This document shows positions 1 through 12,905 of a stretch of DNA of 64,000 bases, one piece after another. Location of the stretch: positions 1,364,001 through 1,428,000 of the forward strand of contig NC_063023.1 in NCBI RefSeq assembly GCF_020509005.1, written 5' to 3'. The notes below the pieces were generated by a model. It saw nothing but the letters and a program-made list of their open reading frames with translations, was not told where the DNA came from and searched no databases. A program made the position numbers and the translations under genes. Source of the DNA: Fulvia fulva. Its lineage: Eukaryota; Ascomycota; Dothideomycetes; Mycosphaerellales; Mycosphaerellaceae. Within the stretch, counting starts at the first letter, position 1; each line of letters begins with the position of its first letter.

Positions 1-386
1 GCAGGGGAAATTGGAGGCACCAAGCGGGAAGGAGAGACTACAAGTCAATTATTAGGGACAAAGGCAACATTCGCCGAATCTCTCGGTAGATACTATAGCA
101 GGGATACCTCCAGCAGTTTAGCCTCGCGAGCGAGACGGAGGAGTGGATAGACAAGAGGCGGGAGCGAGGGGGGTTGCAGATAGGGTAGTCATTAGGGCAG
201 GCCCATGACACTAGCGTACCCCTAACAAGGGAAATTTAAGACGACAACGAGGAGGAAAAGACAGGCGGGAAGGAGGAGGGGTTTTCACCAACACGGTTTC
301 CCCTCTATATATACAAAAAACAAGATAGCATAGCTACATAGGCCAAAGGGCACTACAACAGCTTAATGAAATATCTATCTATCTAT
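1..386 (+). mobile_element. LINE 3' end (copy L1), cut by the window edge
   Basis: These bases are the reverse complement, with RIP-type differences, of the first about 400 bases of the minus-strand LINE at 5658-9880, and also match the starts of the copies at 46391 and 53938. The segment ends in a tetranucleotide tail of ATCT units at about 372-386, as the other copies do. It is therefore the 3' untranslated end of a Tad1-like non-LTR element pointing right; its body lies left of the window. It sits in the protease region of the gypsy element that follows: an uninterrupted relative of that junction is readable on the minus strand near 39,950. Confidence 0.85.
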
Positions 387-3300
387 TATACTACGTTACC
401 GACCTCGAATACGACATCGTCTTTGGCCTACCGTAGCTTATAGCGCACAACCTAAACATCTTCTAGGAGACAGGCGAGGTGGCATTTAGGTCGGATTACT
501 GCTTTAGTTACTGTCTATAGAATAAGACACCGACAATAGTATAATCCCTAAACTACCGCGAGAAGAAGAAGTAGGCACTAGTACGGTACGGACTAGAGCC
601 CTTTACTAGAGAAGTAGCGAGCTTTATAGTAGGAGGGGCAGAGCTGAACGTCTTATTATATGACCTAGAAGACATAGACGATGAAGAAGTGGACTACTAG
701 GGCGTTTCTTAACGCGCGTAGGGGATGTACGCGTACTAGCCTAGGGCTGAGTGCTTCTATATTATACCTACTAGGCGTAAGAGCGACGGCGGAGAGCTTA
801 AGCTAAGTGTAATGGCTACTAATAATCTGGACCAATTCTTAAACAAGCAGTTCAATCATAACCCGAAGGAGAAGTTGCCGCTTATATACTACGATATTGC
901 GGACGCTTTCTTAGCTAAGGATTATAAAGGACTCCTACCTCACCGACTAGGCGTAGATCATGAGATTTATATTAAGCCTAATAGTCTATAAGAGCCACTA
1001 TACCGCAAGCCCTACGGCCTAGCTAAGAAGGAGAACGAGGCAGTTAAGAAATAGCTAGACGAGCAAACATCTAAAGGGAAGGTACGGAAAGTAGGGCAAA
1101 AGACGAACTAGTCTCCTACACTAGTACTAGTAGTACGTAAGCCTAGAGGTAGGCTACGTGTTTATATCGACTATAGAGGATTGAATACGATCACTATTAA
1201 GAACCGGTATCCGACTCCCTTGATATAAGAGACGCTTAACCGTATATACGGCAAGAAGTACTTCATAAAGCTAGACATTATAGTAGCCTTTAATAAGTTA
1301 CGGATAGCTGAAGGGCACGAGTAGTTAATAGCGTTTGCGACACGATACGGTATCTACGAGTGTCTAGTGTTGCTATTCGGCTTGTGTAACGGACTAGTAT
1401 CGTTCTAATTATATATTAATAAGGTCTTATAAGAACACCTAGACGACTTTGTGTCGGCCTACCTAGATAACGTACTTATCTTTAGTAACACCTTAGAGGA
1501 GTACATTGAACACGTACGGAAGGTTCTTACTAAGCTACGCGATGTAGGACTTATAGTAGACATCGACAAAAGCGAATTCTACTAATAGAAGGTGAAGTAT
1601 CTTAGGCTAATTATAACCCCTAACGGCATCGAGATGGACCCCGAGAAACTCGAATGTATTCAGACATAGGAAGCTCCTAAGAACCTAAAGGATCGGCCTT
1701 CCTTAGATTTACCAACTTCTATAGGCGGTTTATCGAAGCATTTTCGCGCATAGCTGCTCCTCTTATAAACCTGACTAAGTCGGACGGACTAAGCAATTAT
1801 AAGAACAGAAGGATTTAATAGTCACTAGATTGCTAACGAGCCTTTAACAATTTAAAAGCTACGTTTAGCAAAGCCGGCATGCTCGTATATTACGTGCTAG
1901 GCAGGGAAACGGTAATAGAGACAGATTCTTCAGATTTTATAAACGCCGGCGTACTTTCGCAGTATAACGAGAATAGTGTGCTACATCCTATAGCCTTCTA
2001 CTCGAAGAAGTTGAGTCTATAGGAGTGTAATTATAAAATCTATAACAAGGAACTATTAGCTATTATCAAGGCTTTTAAGGAATAGAGACCCGAGCTCGCC
2101 TACGAGGTAGATAATAAGGACTTATAGCTAGTCAAGATTTATACCGACTATAAGAACCTAGAATACTTTATGACGACAAAGTAGCTAAATCGGCGACAAG
2201 CGCGTTAGGCTAAGTTCTTATTACAGTTCAACTTCAAGATAATATACCGTCTAGGACTTCAAGGTACAAAGCTAGACAGCCTAACGGGACGTAGCTAGGA
2301 CCTTCCGTAGAGGGTGAACGACCCTCGGAACTAGCATTAGTATTAGACATTACTGCCTCCTAAGCGATTCCTTAAGATCGCCTTACTATAGGTAATAGTA
2401 GAAGATGCGCCGGAAGAAGAGGAACTAGTACCGCTAAACCCTAAAGCTAAAGAGTTTATACCTATAGAACGAGATACGCCTACTAAATAACCGGCGACGC
2501 GTAAAAGTTAGCGGGAAGCCGAACTCGAGTATCGAATGTCGACGGCGTACGTAACCGATAACGAGCTTAAGACCGCGATTAAGGACCTATAGAAAGACCG
2601 CACTCCTACACTACTATAGAGAGCGAAGATTCACCTAGTATACTATAAAGTGGATAGCGACCTACTATATATTCGAAATCAATACGACGGCTAGAGCTTA
2701 TAGGTACTAAATGACCAAGCCTTATAGACTAGGATAATCAAGATAAACTATAACGCTCTAGTAGTAGGCTATCTAGGACGAGCTCGTACTTATAAACTCG
2801 TAGTACGTAAATTCTACTAGCCTAGATTAGCGAGATCCGTACGTAGATATACCGCGAATTACCGTACCTACCGTATAACAAAATCTCTACACTCCTAGCC
2901 ACTAGGATTATTATAGCCACTTCCTGTTCTAGATCGGCATTAGAAATATATTGTAGTCGACTTCGTTATCGGACTCCTAGATAGTACTCTTAACGGTATA
3001 GTCTATAACAATATTATGACCGTTACTAATAGGCTTACTAAGGAAGTCGAGCTGATCCCTATTAGCGTAATAACAGTACAGAATGCGGCAAGGCTTTTCC
3101 TTAAACATATGTTCTATCGGCGCGGGTTTCCTAATACTATTATATCAGACCGTAGCAAGTAGTAGGTTGCTACCTTCTAGAAGAAACTCTATAAGATGCT
3201 CCGTACAAATCGTAAGCTAAGTTCTTCGTATTACCTAGAAACTAATAGACAGTCAGAACGTACTAACTAGGCGATAGAACAGTATCTCCGTATATTCACT

Positions 3301-4595
3301 AATAAGGCACAGGATGACTAGGTAGAATGGCTATGCCTTACTTAGTTCGCGATCAATAATCACCTATCTAAGACTACTAGTATGTCGCCGTTCTACGCTA
3401 CCTTAGGATACAACCCTAAATTTATAGAGCGAGTTGACCTGAACGCTAGAAAGGAGGGAGGACTGACCACTCTCTAGCGACTAGATACGCGATCAGTAGA
3501 AACCTTTATACGTCGAATTTACGAGCTTTATAAACACCTTCAAGAGAATATACGAATGTTATAAGCTCTCTAAGTAGAGGTAGTAAGCCGCTACCGAAGC
3601 ATTCCTCTAGACTATAAGGTAGGTAATTAGGTATATCTTAGTACTAAGAATATCCGTACGACTCGACTATCTAAGAAGCTAGACAGGAGATATGCCGGCC
3701 CTTACTAGATTACGGAAGTTATGCCGGCCAAACTCTCTTATCGACTAAAACTATTAGACGCTCTAGTAGGACTTAATAACTGCTTCTACACCTCACTACT
3801 ACAACGAGCCGACCACCCCGATTTCCTACTACTTAAAGGGCAGCATCTGGCGCCGCTACTACCGATAACTATCGAACCTAATACCACCGAGGCTAATGTA
3901 GTAGCCGATATAGTAGTAGCACCTACGTATATATACGAGGTAGAAAAGATCCTTAATATATACACCCGTAAGCGGGTAGGCAAGGTGAAGAAGGGGCATA
4001 AGCGTAAAGTAGATATATAGTATAAGGTAAAATGGGCTGGATATTAGAACGAGGAGGATAGTAAGACCTAGTAACCTATAGAGGACATACTTAAACACGT
4101 AGCCGCCGCTATTATAGACTTTCACTATAACCGGCCGGAGTTGTCTACACCTATAGGCTTCGTAGCTCTATCTAACTAGTCCCTACTAGCTACTAAGATG
4201 CTCGGGCTTAACTCGATCAGGGTCATTCCGAAAGACACTGTCACGAATAAGTCGCCTCGAGCCTTACCTCTAATAGAATCTGCTCCGTATATATTCGATA
4301 CTCGAGTAGAGCCTATAGAGCCTATAATAATACCTAACTTTGGTTATAAGGATTATACGCGAGTACGAGCTAAAGACAGACTTAGATCTAGGGTAAGCTA
4401 GCTAACTAGGTAACATGTTTCTCGAAGGAAGCCGGTCGAGGATAGTCTTAATAGAGCGAATACGATGTTATCGGATGACGACAGGGCACTAGAGGATGAT
4501 TCGGCATTCGCGCGATTATAGAGCTCGACAGGCAAGTGGCCTTATAAGGTGGATAACGCTTAGAGGACTAAGGCGTGTTTTGGAAGGGGAGGTAC
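387..4595 (+). pseudogene. RIP-inactivated Ty3/gypsy chromovirus pol (Gypsy-1)
   Basis: Translation across stops gives, in order, the end of the protease region (a YDIVFGLP-like motif near 405-430), reverse transcriptase (about 1090-1700), RNase H (about 1950-2330), integrase with a DF..D start near 2945 and a SDRS-like motif near 3148, and a chromodomain (about 3925-4120, YEVEKIL then YKVKWAGY). This is the domain order of chromoviruses. The RT active-site box at 1460-1471 reads Y-L-D-N, so the second catalytic Asp is Asn, a TpG-to-TpA change. Nearly all stops are TAG, as expected from CAG and TGG codons hit by RIP, and a frame change lies near 1695. The 5' part (LTR, gag) is missing because LINE L1 sits at 386. 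A purine-rich tract at about 4581-4592 leads into the LTR. The related minus-strand Gypsy-2 shows the same family. Confidence 0.85.
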
Positions 4596-4797
4596 TATTA
4601 CGGGTAGCCCGCGACCCCTCACTATAGCTACGTCGGCCCGGCTAAACCGCGGACCTTCTACATCGGGTTAGCGCGGCTTAGCTTTGCTTTATAACTTCGC
4701 CGCGCCTTGCGCTCCTCTTCCGTAGCTTCGTAGAACAATAACTATCTTATTTGGACCCTATAGTACGCGCGCCCTTATACCCGATAACGAGTAAGCC
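4596..4797 (+). repeat. 3' LTR of Gypsy-1 (right end approximate)
   Basis: It follows a purine tract (ggaagggga) and begins TATTACGGGTAG, the RIP form of TGTTACGGGTAG. A related LTR with the same terminus lies at 41256-41405. The inner part (about 4660-4785) recurs inverted and truncated at about 23,375-23,490. The right edge is placed at the TACCCGATAACG-like sequence and could be off by tens of bases. Confidence 0.55.
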
Positions 4798-5657
4798 GCT
4801 CCCTTCTATAACTAAGAGATAGTAGATTCTATAGAGATCGATAGCGATAGCGAGGATAACTAAGAGTCTTTCTATAACATTAATCTATATCGTTACTATA
4901 CGTAGGGTAGCGCCTATATATAGTATAAGAACTTCTATATAGCCTATATATACGATTACTTTATAGCTAATCTTGACCTACCCGATAAGGACGAGTTTAA
5001 GGAGCGCTACTTCTAGGAGCCGGTTATTAACCTAGAAGCTAAGCTACTTACTAGTAAGGTTCTATATAGTTCTAACCTCGCTATTAATAAGAATCCCGAC
5101 GATCTTAGTAGCCGACTTATAGACCGGTAATACGATTAGACTACCTATATCGGCCGATATAGCGTCTAGGCTAATTCTCTAGTAGACTAGTAGAAGGACC
5201 TCCGGGGCGATACTACTCCTTAGTCTATTAGAGACGTAGGTAATCTCGATTAGCGTATCGCTAGCCTCTAGCCCGAGTAGATAGAAGTAGTATATCAAGT
5301 ATAGCGATAGATATAATAGTAGCTCTATAGCTACGATATAGATAACTATAGTAAGAAGCCGTAGGACCCCGAGCTTATACCGCTATAAGACGACAATATA
5401 ACTCGCCTACCTTAATTCCTAATTGATGTCGACGGTAAGCCTAGAATAGGTAAGACTTACGTTATTAAGACGGTCTCTACTAAGCTAGAGTATATAGTCT
5501 AGAGCTTTAACGATACTAAAGTATCTAACTAGCCTAAAGACGAGAAGTTTCGTAACCCTATTCTACGTACCGCCCCTACCGGTATTACTACTTATACTAT
5601 CCGTAGTCGTACGTTATACTAAGTATTCTAGCTACTACTAAACCTTAGACAATATAT
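4798..5657 (+). pseudogene. Pif1-like helicase, N-terminal part, split by a LINE
   Basis: The frame carries an ATPase Walker A motif at about 5430-5457 (DGKPRIGKT), followed by a TAPTGITAYTIR-like block near 5570-5610 that matches motif Ia of Pif1/RecD-type helicases, including those carried by Helitrons. Upstream residues (about 4840-5400) are acidic and unassigned, and I see no HUH Rep motif. Many TAG/TAA codons interrupt the frame, in the RIP pattern. The reading stops where LINE L2 entered; the rest resumes at 9896 after a 15-bp duplication. It could be a Helitron helicase or a dispersed free-standing Pif1-like repeat gene; the sequence does not decide between them. Confidence 0.65.
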
Positions 5658-8600
5658 AGATAGATAGATATTTCATTAAGCTGTTATAGTGCCCTATAGC
5701 CTATATAGCTATACTATTTTGTTTTCGTATATATAGAGGGGAAACCGTATTAGTAAAAACCCCTCCTCCTTCCCGCCTGTCTTTTCCTCCTAGTTGTCGT
5801 CTTAAATTTCCCTTATTAGGGGTACGCTAGTGTTATAGGCCTGCCCTAATAACTACCCTATCTACAACCCCCCTAGCTTCCGCCTCTTGTCTATCCACTC
5901 CTCCGTCTCGCTAGCGAGGCTAAACTACTAGAGGTATCCCTACTATAGTATCTACCGAGAGATTCGGCGAATGTTACCTTTGTCCCTAATAATTAACTTA
6001 TAGTCTCTCCTTCCCGCTTAGTACCTCCGATTTCCCCTACCTCTCGCCTACTACGGGCATTGTAGTAGTATATATTCTAGGTTTTACGATAGGTAGCCAC
6101 ACTAGTAGGCTAGGCTATAGATGTCTAGTACGCGTCTCCTAAATAGGTAGGCCCTTAATCTAATATGTTCGGACCTAATTTGGATCGCTATGCTTGCTTC
6201 GGCCCTTGTTAGGTCCCTATATAGCTAGTAATTATGTCTCTAGAAGGCTCGGAGCGCTATCGGGTCTATTGTCTTAGGGGGCTTCTTTTTCTAGTCCTAC
6301 TCCTATAGGTAGCTCGCTATCTATTCCGCTAGGCTTTAGGTCTTAGCCTTGCTCCCGCCGGCCTAGCGAGTCCTACGCTCCTCCTCTTTTCGTGCTAGCT
6401 ATTCGGTGCTTGTCTATAGGGCCGTAAAGGTAGGAAGGTCATCCTCTTTTTAGCTTGTCCTATGTCCGGCCCCTCTCCGGTAGCGGCTTTCTATCTTATT
6501 CTTTACCTCCTAGATCGTAGTTTGTACTAGGTAATCTATCGTCTTTACCGCGTATTAAATTCTTATCCCCCGGATATACTAGTCGATTAGTAGTGTTCCT
6601 GTCTCTATTTCTACCGTACTTATTAACGTTGTCTTATATACGCCTAGTACCCTACGTAGGTTGCCTACCTATGTCCTATTTAGGGGTTGCTCTATCCGTT
6701 TCGGGATCGGCTTGCCTACGCCTCCTATTCCCTAAATCTGTGCCCCGTATAATATAGCTAGTCTAACGATCGCCTTATATATTACTCTTGCCTTATCGAA
6801 TGTTGCTCCCTATATAGATACCGTAAGCCTCTTTATCGAGGCTTTATTAACTTGCGCTCGACTCTAGGCTTTCTTAATCTGTACATTCTAGCTTAGCTTC
6901 GGGTCGAGCTAGATCCCTAGTACTCGTAGCTCCGCTAATAGCTTAGTCTCGTAGCCTTAGATTCTTACCGCCGCCTTTATATTATAGTATATTCTCGCTT
7001 TACTAAAGTGTATAAGTAAGTACTTTTTAGGGGCGAACCGGGCACTATGCTTCTTTGCCTACTCCTCGTATTTCTTATGCCTATCTTTAAGGAGGCGACA
7101 GTTCTCTTCTATCGAGTCTAACTAGGCTAGGATGTTTATGTCGTCTACGAACCCCGATACTAAGGTTTACGGAGAGGTGAGTAGGGGGATTAGATCAGAC
7201 ATAAATATTAGAAACAGGATAGGGGAGAGAGTAGATCCCTAAGGTATTCTAGCCTCTACCTTTACCGGGTCGGACGTATACCTTCCTAGGACTAGATATG
7301 TCGTCCGTTCCTAGAGAAAGGAGTACACGAACGTCGTTACCTACTAGGGGATGCCTTTCTGCTATAGGATATATATTAGCCTTTAGTATAAGACGTTATC
7401 GAAGGCTCCTACGATGTCGAGAGATAGTAAGGACGCCGCTTAGTTCCTACCGTAGTGCTAGAGGGTCTGAATTTACTCCGTAATTAGCTCTATTACTATT
7501 AGTGTCGATCGCTAGCTTCTTCCCCCTATCTATATTACTAGGAGTACGTAGTTGTCCTCGGCTAGCTACGTAAGTCTCTAGGCTACTATCTTTTCTAGGA
7601 CCTTCCCTATCGTGTTTAGAAGGGCGATTAGTCTATACGACTTGGGCTAAGTATAGTCCTCCTTCTATAGCTTACGTAGTACTACTGTTATAGACTCTCT
7701 ATACGGCTTCGGGTGATACCCTAGCCGTAGGTACGCGGTAAATAGGTTTATAAGGCTCGGCGCGATCTCTTCTCTATACTCTTTTAGTAGTATGTTTAGT
7801 ATCCTGTCTAGGCCTAGGGCTTTTCGTCCTTTTAGCTTACTTATAACTCCTATTACTATGTTAGAGCTAACCGCCTAATCTATGTCTAGGGGTTCCGGGT
7901 ATATACTCGGGTCGATGTCCGTAAGGTCTACCTCTACTTACGTCGAAAAGAAAAAGTCGGCTAATACTTTTGCCTTACCCCGGGGCGTAGCCTAGGTAAT
8001 CCCTTCGCGGTCTACGATTAGAGGGAAGTAAGGGGTTTGTTACTCTTTAGGTAGTCGTGCCTATTTAGCTAGTCTCTATATCTATTCCGGGTTTTCTATA
8101 ACGAGCCCGATGGTCGCTCTCTAGTCCTATAGCTTATCGCGTCTTATCTATACCTTCTTCTCTTATGTCGCGCGACAGTATTGCTCCTACGTCTCTTAGG
8201 TATACTCCTTCGTCTACTGTCGCCTTACCCTTCTAGCCTCCCTTACCTTCGTAGAGTATTCAGGGGTCTAGAAGGCCTTCTACTACGTTAAGGGCCGGAG
8301 TAACGGCGTATATTGTTCCGCTACTTACTATATAACCGAGGTAATCTGTTCCGCTACTTAATCTAGCTAAGCTGTCGTCTCGAGTTCTCTATACTATAGT
8401 AGGTTCGCTATTAGGAAGCCTCTTATATCGTCCTAGCGTGCCTTCTTCTAGTTACGGCGTAGTTCGCTTACTAGCTCCTCTATTGCCTTCACCCCTAGCG
8501 TCGTTTAGATAGTGATATAGTCTAAGGAGGCTTCTAGCGCGTAGTTCGGTCGGTATTAGACTAGTCTCTCTTTAAGTTCTCGTAATAGAAAGTATAGGTC

Positions 8601-9880
8601 GATCGTACTTATACTAGTACGGGCCTTCTACGTCTCTATTCCCTTTAGTATTACTAAGGCCATTCCGTAGCGTACGGTTATATCTAGTAGCTTTCCGCCT
8701 AGAAACGCGTACGGGGGAGTGAATTCGAGTCCCTACTATAGGTAGTAGAGGTTAAAGTCGCCGAGGAGTACTTACTTTATGTCTTGGCTTAGGGTCCGCT
8801 CTAGTAAGGAAGGAATCGTATTTAGTAAGCTAGCTACGAGATAAGGTGACAAGTCTTAACCGCGCTTTCCTACTTATCTAGTACTACCGTATAGCCTCGT
8901 TTCGAGAGGTTAGCCCGGAGCAAAAGCTTCCCTCTACGCCCTCCCTCCCTATTTGCTCCTTAAGCTAATATCTACCTCTATAGGCCTAAGCCCTTTAGTG
9001 CTCTCTATTGACCGACATACGTATCCGTCCTCTCGAGCTATATAAACAGTGTTAGCCGTCGCTACTAGTATATACTACGCCCTAGGTTTTGACGCCCTTC
9101 GCGTTACCGTAGCCTATCTCTAGAAAGCGGCCGTCTATGCCTCGTAGGTTTGCTCGGGGCACACACTACGCTAGGTAGCGTACTCCTTACGTTTCTACCT
9201 ACTAACTAATATAAAGTTCCTTATTACCCTACCCTCGATCCTCCCTAATTATAGAACTAATCCACTTATATTATACGTCTTTTCCCCGTCCTAATAGCCG
9301 TCTTTTCCTTACTTAGGCTATCGTCTTTTCCTCGTCGTAATCTACTATATTAGACTAGGTGCGTTATATAGCGGGACAGGTAGTACCTTAGGCAAAACCC
9401 TCGTTCCTATACCGGGTACTTAATAGGCCCTTATAGGCTTCGTCGCGTGTCTACCTACCTACCGTATTGCCCGCTAGTAAACACTAGATTGTTTCGTAGT
9501 CCGCTCGACGCCGTCGTATAGTCCGCTTAGTTATTGTTCTATAGTCCGCTCGTCTAATGTTCGTCGCTTAGCCCGCTCGGTTTACGGTCTCCGGAGGTGA
9601 AAATTCTATACTTATACTAGAGGTGTCCTATCGAGCGTATAGGCCACGGTTCCGCGCCCTTCTTATACGTAGAAAGAAGAGGGACTCGCTCCCGATACGA
9701 GTATACGCTCGTGGGATAGTTTTTATACCCGTTTTACTAGTAGTCCTCTATTCGCCGCGGCTTCGCCTACGTTACGCGCCCGTCGCGCCTACGACGCTCT
9801 AGCGTAAGAATACTTAGCTCTCTCGTAGCAAGACGAGAGGTTCGTAGCCGATACTACGTATAGGTGATTCTCGTCGTCGA
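5658..9880 (-). mobile_element. Tad1-like LINE, internally deleted (copy L2)
   Basis: A non-LTR retrotransposon in minus orientation. Its 3' tail of TATC units sits at 5658-5672, and it is bounded by a 15-bp target duplication, ccttagacaatatat, at 5643-5657 and 9881-9895. Reverse transcriptase is readable on the minus strand, with the active site SGFVDDIN near 7134-7165. Endonuclease-side sequence runs to about 8804; from 8805 to 9880 there is a roughly 1.08-kb 5' module also present at 48619-49696 but absent from L4. Compared with L4, the endonuclease start and ORF1 are missing. RIP stops are spread throughout. Confidence 0.9.
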
Positions 9881-9895
9881 CCTTAGACAATATAT

Positions 9896-11840
9896 TCTAC
9901 TTAAGGGCTAGGTATTAACAAGCTTTAAGGCTATAATAAGGCTAATCTTCTTTATTATTATCGATAAGAAGTCTATAATAAACCTTTCGATACTCTACTA
10001 GATCGATATACGACTTAAGTAGATTAGATACGAGGGCACCCTATTTAGGGATCGTAATGTTATCCTCTTTAGTAACTTCTAGTAATTGCTACCGGTTACC
10101 GGCTTACTAATTTTCTCTACTACCGCGGCCGTAAAGGCTTCTCGGAGACCTAAGAATACTACTAGTAGTGTATTATAGTAGTAGTATCTCGCGTATACGA
10201 TTTAGCTTAACTATATCTACCGTTAATAAGGTACTAATAAAGCATCCGAGATGTTCCGTACCGCCCTAGATAATATACGGAAGGGGATTAGGAAGATGAC
10301 TATACGGTCTTAGTAGGTTCTATATAGTCGTATTAAGGCTAGCTTATAGCCGTTAGAGAAGATACGCTTCCGCGACTCCCTATACCTCTACGTAACTAAA
10401 GCCGAGGTAGTAGACTAAAATTATAAGCGCCTTCGAGATCTTACGAGACCTATTAAGGAGTTAAAAGCAGTCTATACTAGTAAGGGCGCGTCGACCGTAT
10501 CGTCCGATATAGCTAGAAATCTATATCGTATACTATATCTTAGTATCGGATCGCGCGTTATAGTTACTAACAACCTATACGTTAAGAAGGGCGTCGTCAA
10601 TAGTAGCCTAGCTACTATACGCGATATTATCTAGGCTCGTAGTAATACTAGAGATGTCGGTCGATCTAATAAAGAGATTGTTAGCCGACTGCCTTCTACT
10701 ATCCTTATTAAGCTTAATAAGTACGATAGTCCCTCCCTAAGGGACGGCGCTCTCCCTACCGTGCCTAATAGATAGGTGCCTATATTCCTAATTAGGCGGA
10801 AATTTACCCGTATAGACGGCGTTCGGTACACGCGTCTTTAGCTTCCGTTAACGAGTACCTACGCTATTACCGTTTATAGGAGCCAAGGCATAACCCTCGA
10901 CTTAGCTGTCTTGAACATTAAGAACAAGGACTATTCTCTAGGCCTAAGCTACGTAGCTATGTCTCGCGCACGTAAACTTAAAGACATTATGTTCGATAAG
11001 CCGTTTACCCTAGATCGCTTTAATAAGGGAAAGTAGTAGGATATAGTTATATAGCGCTATACGGATTACCGCCGCCGTTATGAGACACGTATTATCCTAT
11101 AAGGTAGCGAGTTGTCGTCCTTAGCGCCGCCTATATCCGATCTAGTCGATATGTAGCGACACTTGGACTAGACGATACAGGACATTCGGCGCCGTATCAG
11201 AGAAGCTAATGCTACTACCGCCGCTAAAATAGCGGCCTCTTAACAAGCTCTTCAATCTGCCGCTAATATACCCGGTACTTCTTAGTAGGACCAGTTTGGC
11301 GACGATTTAGTCTTTATAGAAGTCGCTATATATCAGAACCTGGAAGAACATGCTCGCTATATATAGCAGCAGTAAGTATAGTAGGAGCAAATGTCGGCAC
11401 GTTAGCGTCGTTTAGCTTAGGAACAACAGGACGCCGCTATAGCAGCTGCCCTCTAGAAGAAGCTTGAGCAAGGTCGTCGCTAGTAGCCAACTCGTCTAGC
11501 ACAAATCCTTGCTCCTAGCGTTCTATTGCTAACGAATGATCAAGGCGTCTAGGCTATGGTCGTAGTACAGCGTCAAACTAACGCACGCTTCTCTGCTGAC
11601 GAGATGGCTATAGCGTAGCGTACGAGCACTCGCGAGCGACCTTAGTAGCGAATGTATACCGATCAAGAGCTTGACGATCAGTTCACTGTTATCCCTCGCG
11701 GTGAGCGCAACTTCCTTAATCTAGACATCACCGACGCTTAGCAAGCTCGTGCAGCCCACTCTATATAGCAGGCTGTCGCTCGAGGCGCCTACGGTGATGC
11801 GAAGAAGTCTAGCAGGTGTACACAACAGTAGATGATAGGG
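9896..11840 (+). pseudogene. Pif1-like helicase, C-terminal part and Gln-rich tail
   Basis: This continues the frame broken at 5657. Visible in order: a Walker B-like FIIIDKKSI at about 9949-9975 (the usual DE is DK here), an LLPVTG block near 10,087-10,104 (QLPPVTG in the family), SRVIVTNNLYVKKGVVN near 10,550-10,600 and YRSQGITLDLAVLNI then GLSYVAMSRA near 10,870-10,970 (motifs V and VI of Pif1 helicases). A Gln- and Ala-rich, coiled-coil-like tail follows to about 11,835. Stops are frequent up to about 11.25 kb and become sparser after, where CpA returns. The gene is dead as it stands. The tail is not a known helicase domain to me. Confidence 0.7.
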
Positions 11841-11965
11841 TAATAGGGTGATGGGTTGATATTGTCACGGTTTGAAGAATGAATGATTTAAGAATGAATG
11901 ACTAAAGAACGAAGGAGGCACATAGAAGATACATAGACTATCAACACCGGTGCCACTCATTCATC

Positions 11966-12107
11966 GGCTTTTTAGTCAAGTGGTTATGACGTTCTACATT
12001 CAAAGAAGGCCCATAGGGTAACATCCGCTTATATCTCCTTCGCGTGGTGCTTGCGCTATTGTCGTCTAAGTAATAGGAAAACCTATGTTCGAATCACAGA
12101 AGAGCTA
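11966..12107 (+). ncRNA. tRNA-like Pol III element (degenerate tRNA or SINE-type head)
   Basis: The 5' arm GGCTTTT (11966-11972) pairs with AAGAGCT (12100-12106) using two G-U pairs. TA then leads to a perfect 4-bp D stem (GTCA 11975-11978 with TGAC 11987-11990) around an AGTGGTTA loop. The T arm at 12083-12099 has the loop TTCGAAT and a B box GTTCGAATC. The only T-stem mismatch (CTATG against CACAG) and the last acceptor pair are both explained by RIP-type transitions. The 92 bases between the arms are far too many for a plain tRNA, and no normal anticodon loop with T33 can be drawn, so it is either a tRNA with a large insert or intron, or a tRNA-derived element. Confidence 0.4.
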
Positions 12108-12115
12108 TTCTTTTT
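12108..12115 (+). terminator. T-run, possible Pol III terminator
   Basis: TTCTTTTT follows directly after the discriminator base of the tRNA-like element, where an RNA polymerase III terminator is expected. Confidence 0.35.
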
Positions 12116-12412
12116 GCTATGATCACATGCGATACGATAACTTTTTGTAAGGAGGTAATATCGCTCGGCTATGCGGATATTGCTCCGGGGCAAGCCCTGC
12201 GCTCACTTCAATAAGGACGGCGGCCTTTCAACGTATCATTTTAGAGAGGACTTACGGCTGCGACCTTCCATTGAAGGGCATACCACCGTAGCCCACCGAT
12301 TGGAAAGGCATATAGCCCGCAGCACGACGGATTACGTTGGCGTCGTCGAAGCGGACGCCGTTGATGTACCATTGGTTGCCTTGGTGGCCGGGCATTGGGG
12401 ATGTAGAGTGTC

Positions 12413-12414
<2 letters not shown>

Positions 12415-12453
<39 letters not shown>
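12415..12453. repeat. (GT)n microsatellite
   Basis: About 19.5 GT units in an uninterrupted run. Confidence 0.95.
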
Positions 12454-12455
<2 letters not shown>

Positions 12456-12905
12456 GTTGGTTTGTGAGCTCAGGACTCGTCGGTAGGTGATGAATGATTA
12501 AGATCGTTCGTGTGATGAGTTTGATCCTTCGGATCTGGTGAGCAGATGACCAAGATGAGCGAGAAACGCTACATGAGAGTCATGGTTGCGGGTACTGAAG
12601 GGACTTGTTGTGAATACTGCAACCAGAGAGCCTACAGATTTGTGGTCTTCACAGCCTGATGTTTTGCATGATGTAACAGTTATATGTACGTACAGTGCGT
12701 GAGCCTGGTACTTTCCGTGAAGAACGGAGGTTGCTGGTCGTGTCTTGGCATTCATGTGAATTTCTGACGTGAAGTCTCTGGAAGAGCGGCCACATACTCA
12801 TGCTCACTACCATCTGCGTGTGCTATCGAAATACAATAAACCATGAACAAGGGCTACCCACATCTTCTGCGAACAAGCAACAGCAAGGCCACACTAAGCC
12901 ACCGC

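Larger units (their letters stand above)
11841..12905. other. Left edge of gene island, no protein gene seen
   Basis: Apart from the tRNA-like element and a GT microsatellite this stretch shows no convincing gene. The open frame at 12171-12467 runs through the GT repeat and has no recognisable domain. RIP signal is weak: CpA and TpG are common here. Confidence 0.5.

Noticed and set aside
3721..4020. Open frame of 99 codons that could pass as a small gene
   Set aside because: It is the integrase end and chromodomain of Gypsy-1; the same frame continues on both sides across TAG stops.
11966..12107. A functional standard tRNA
   Set aside because: No anticodon arm with T33 can be drawn, and the distance between the D and T arms is about four times too long without a definable intron.
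12171..12467. Plus-strand frame of 98 codons
   Set aside because: It ends in a long Cys-Val run encoded by the GT microsatellite and has no family features.
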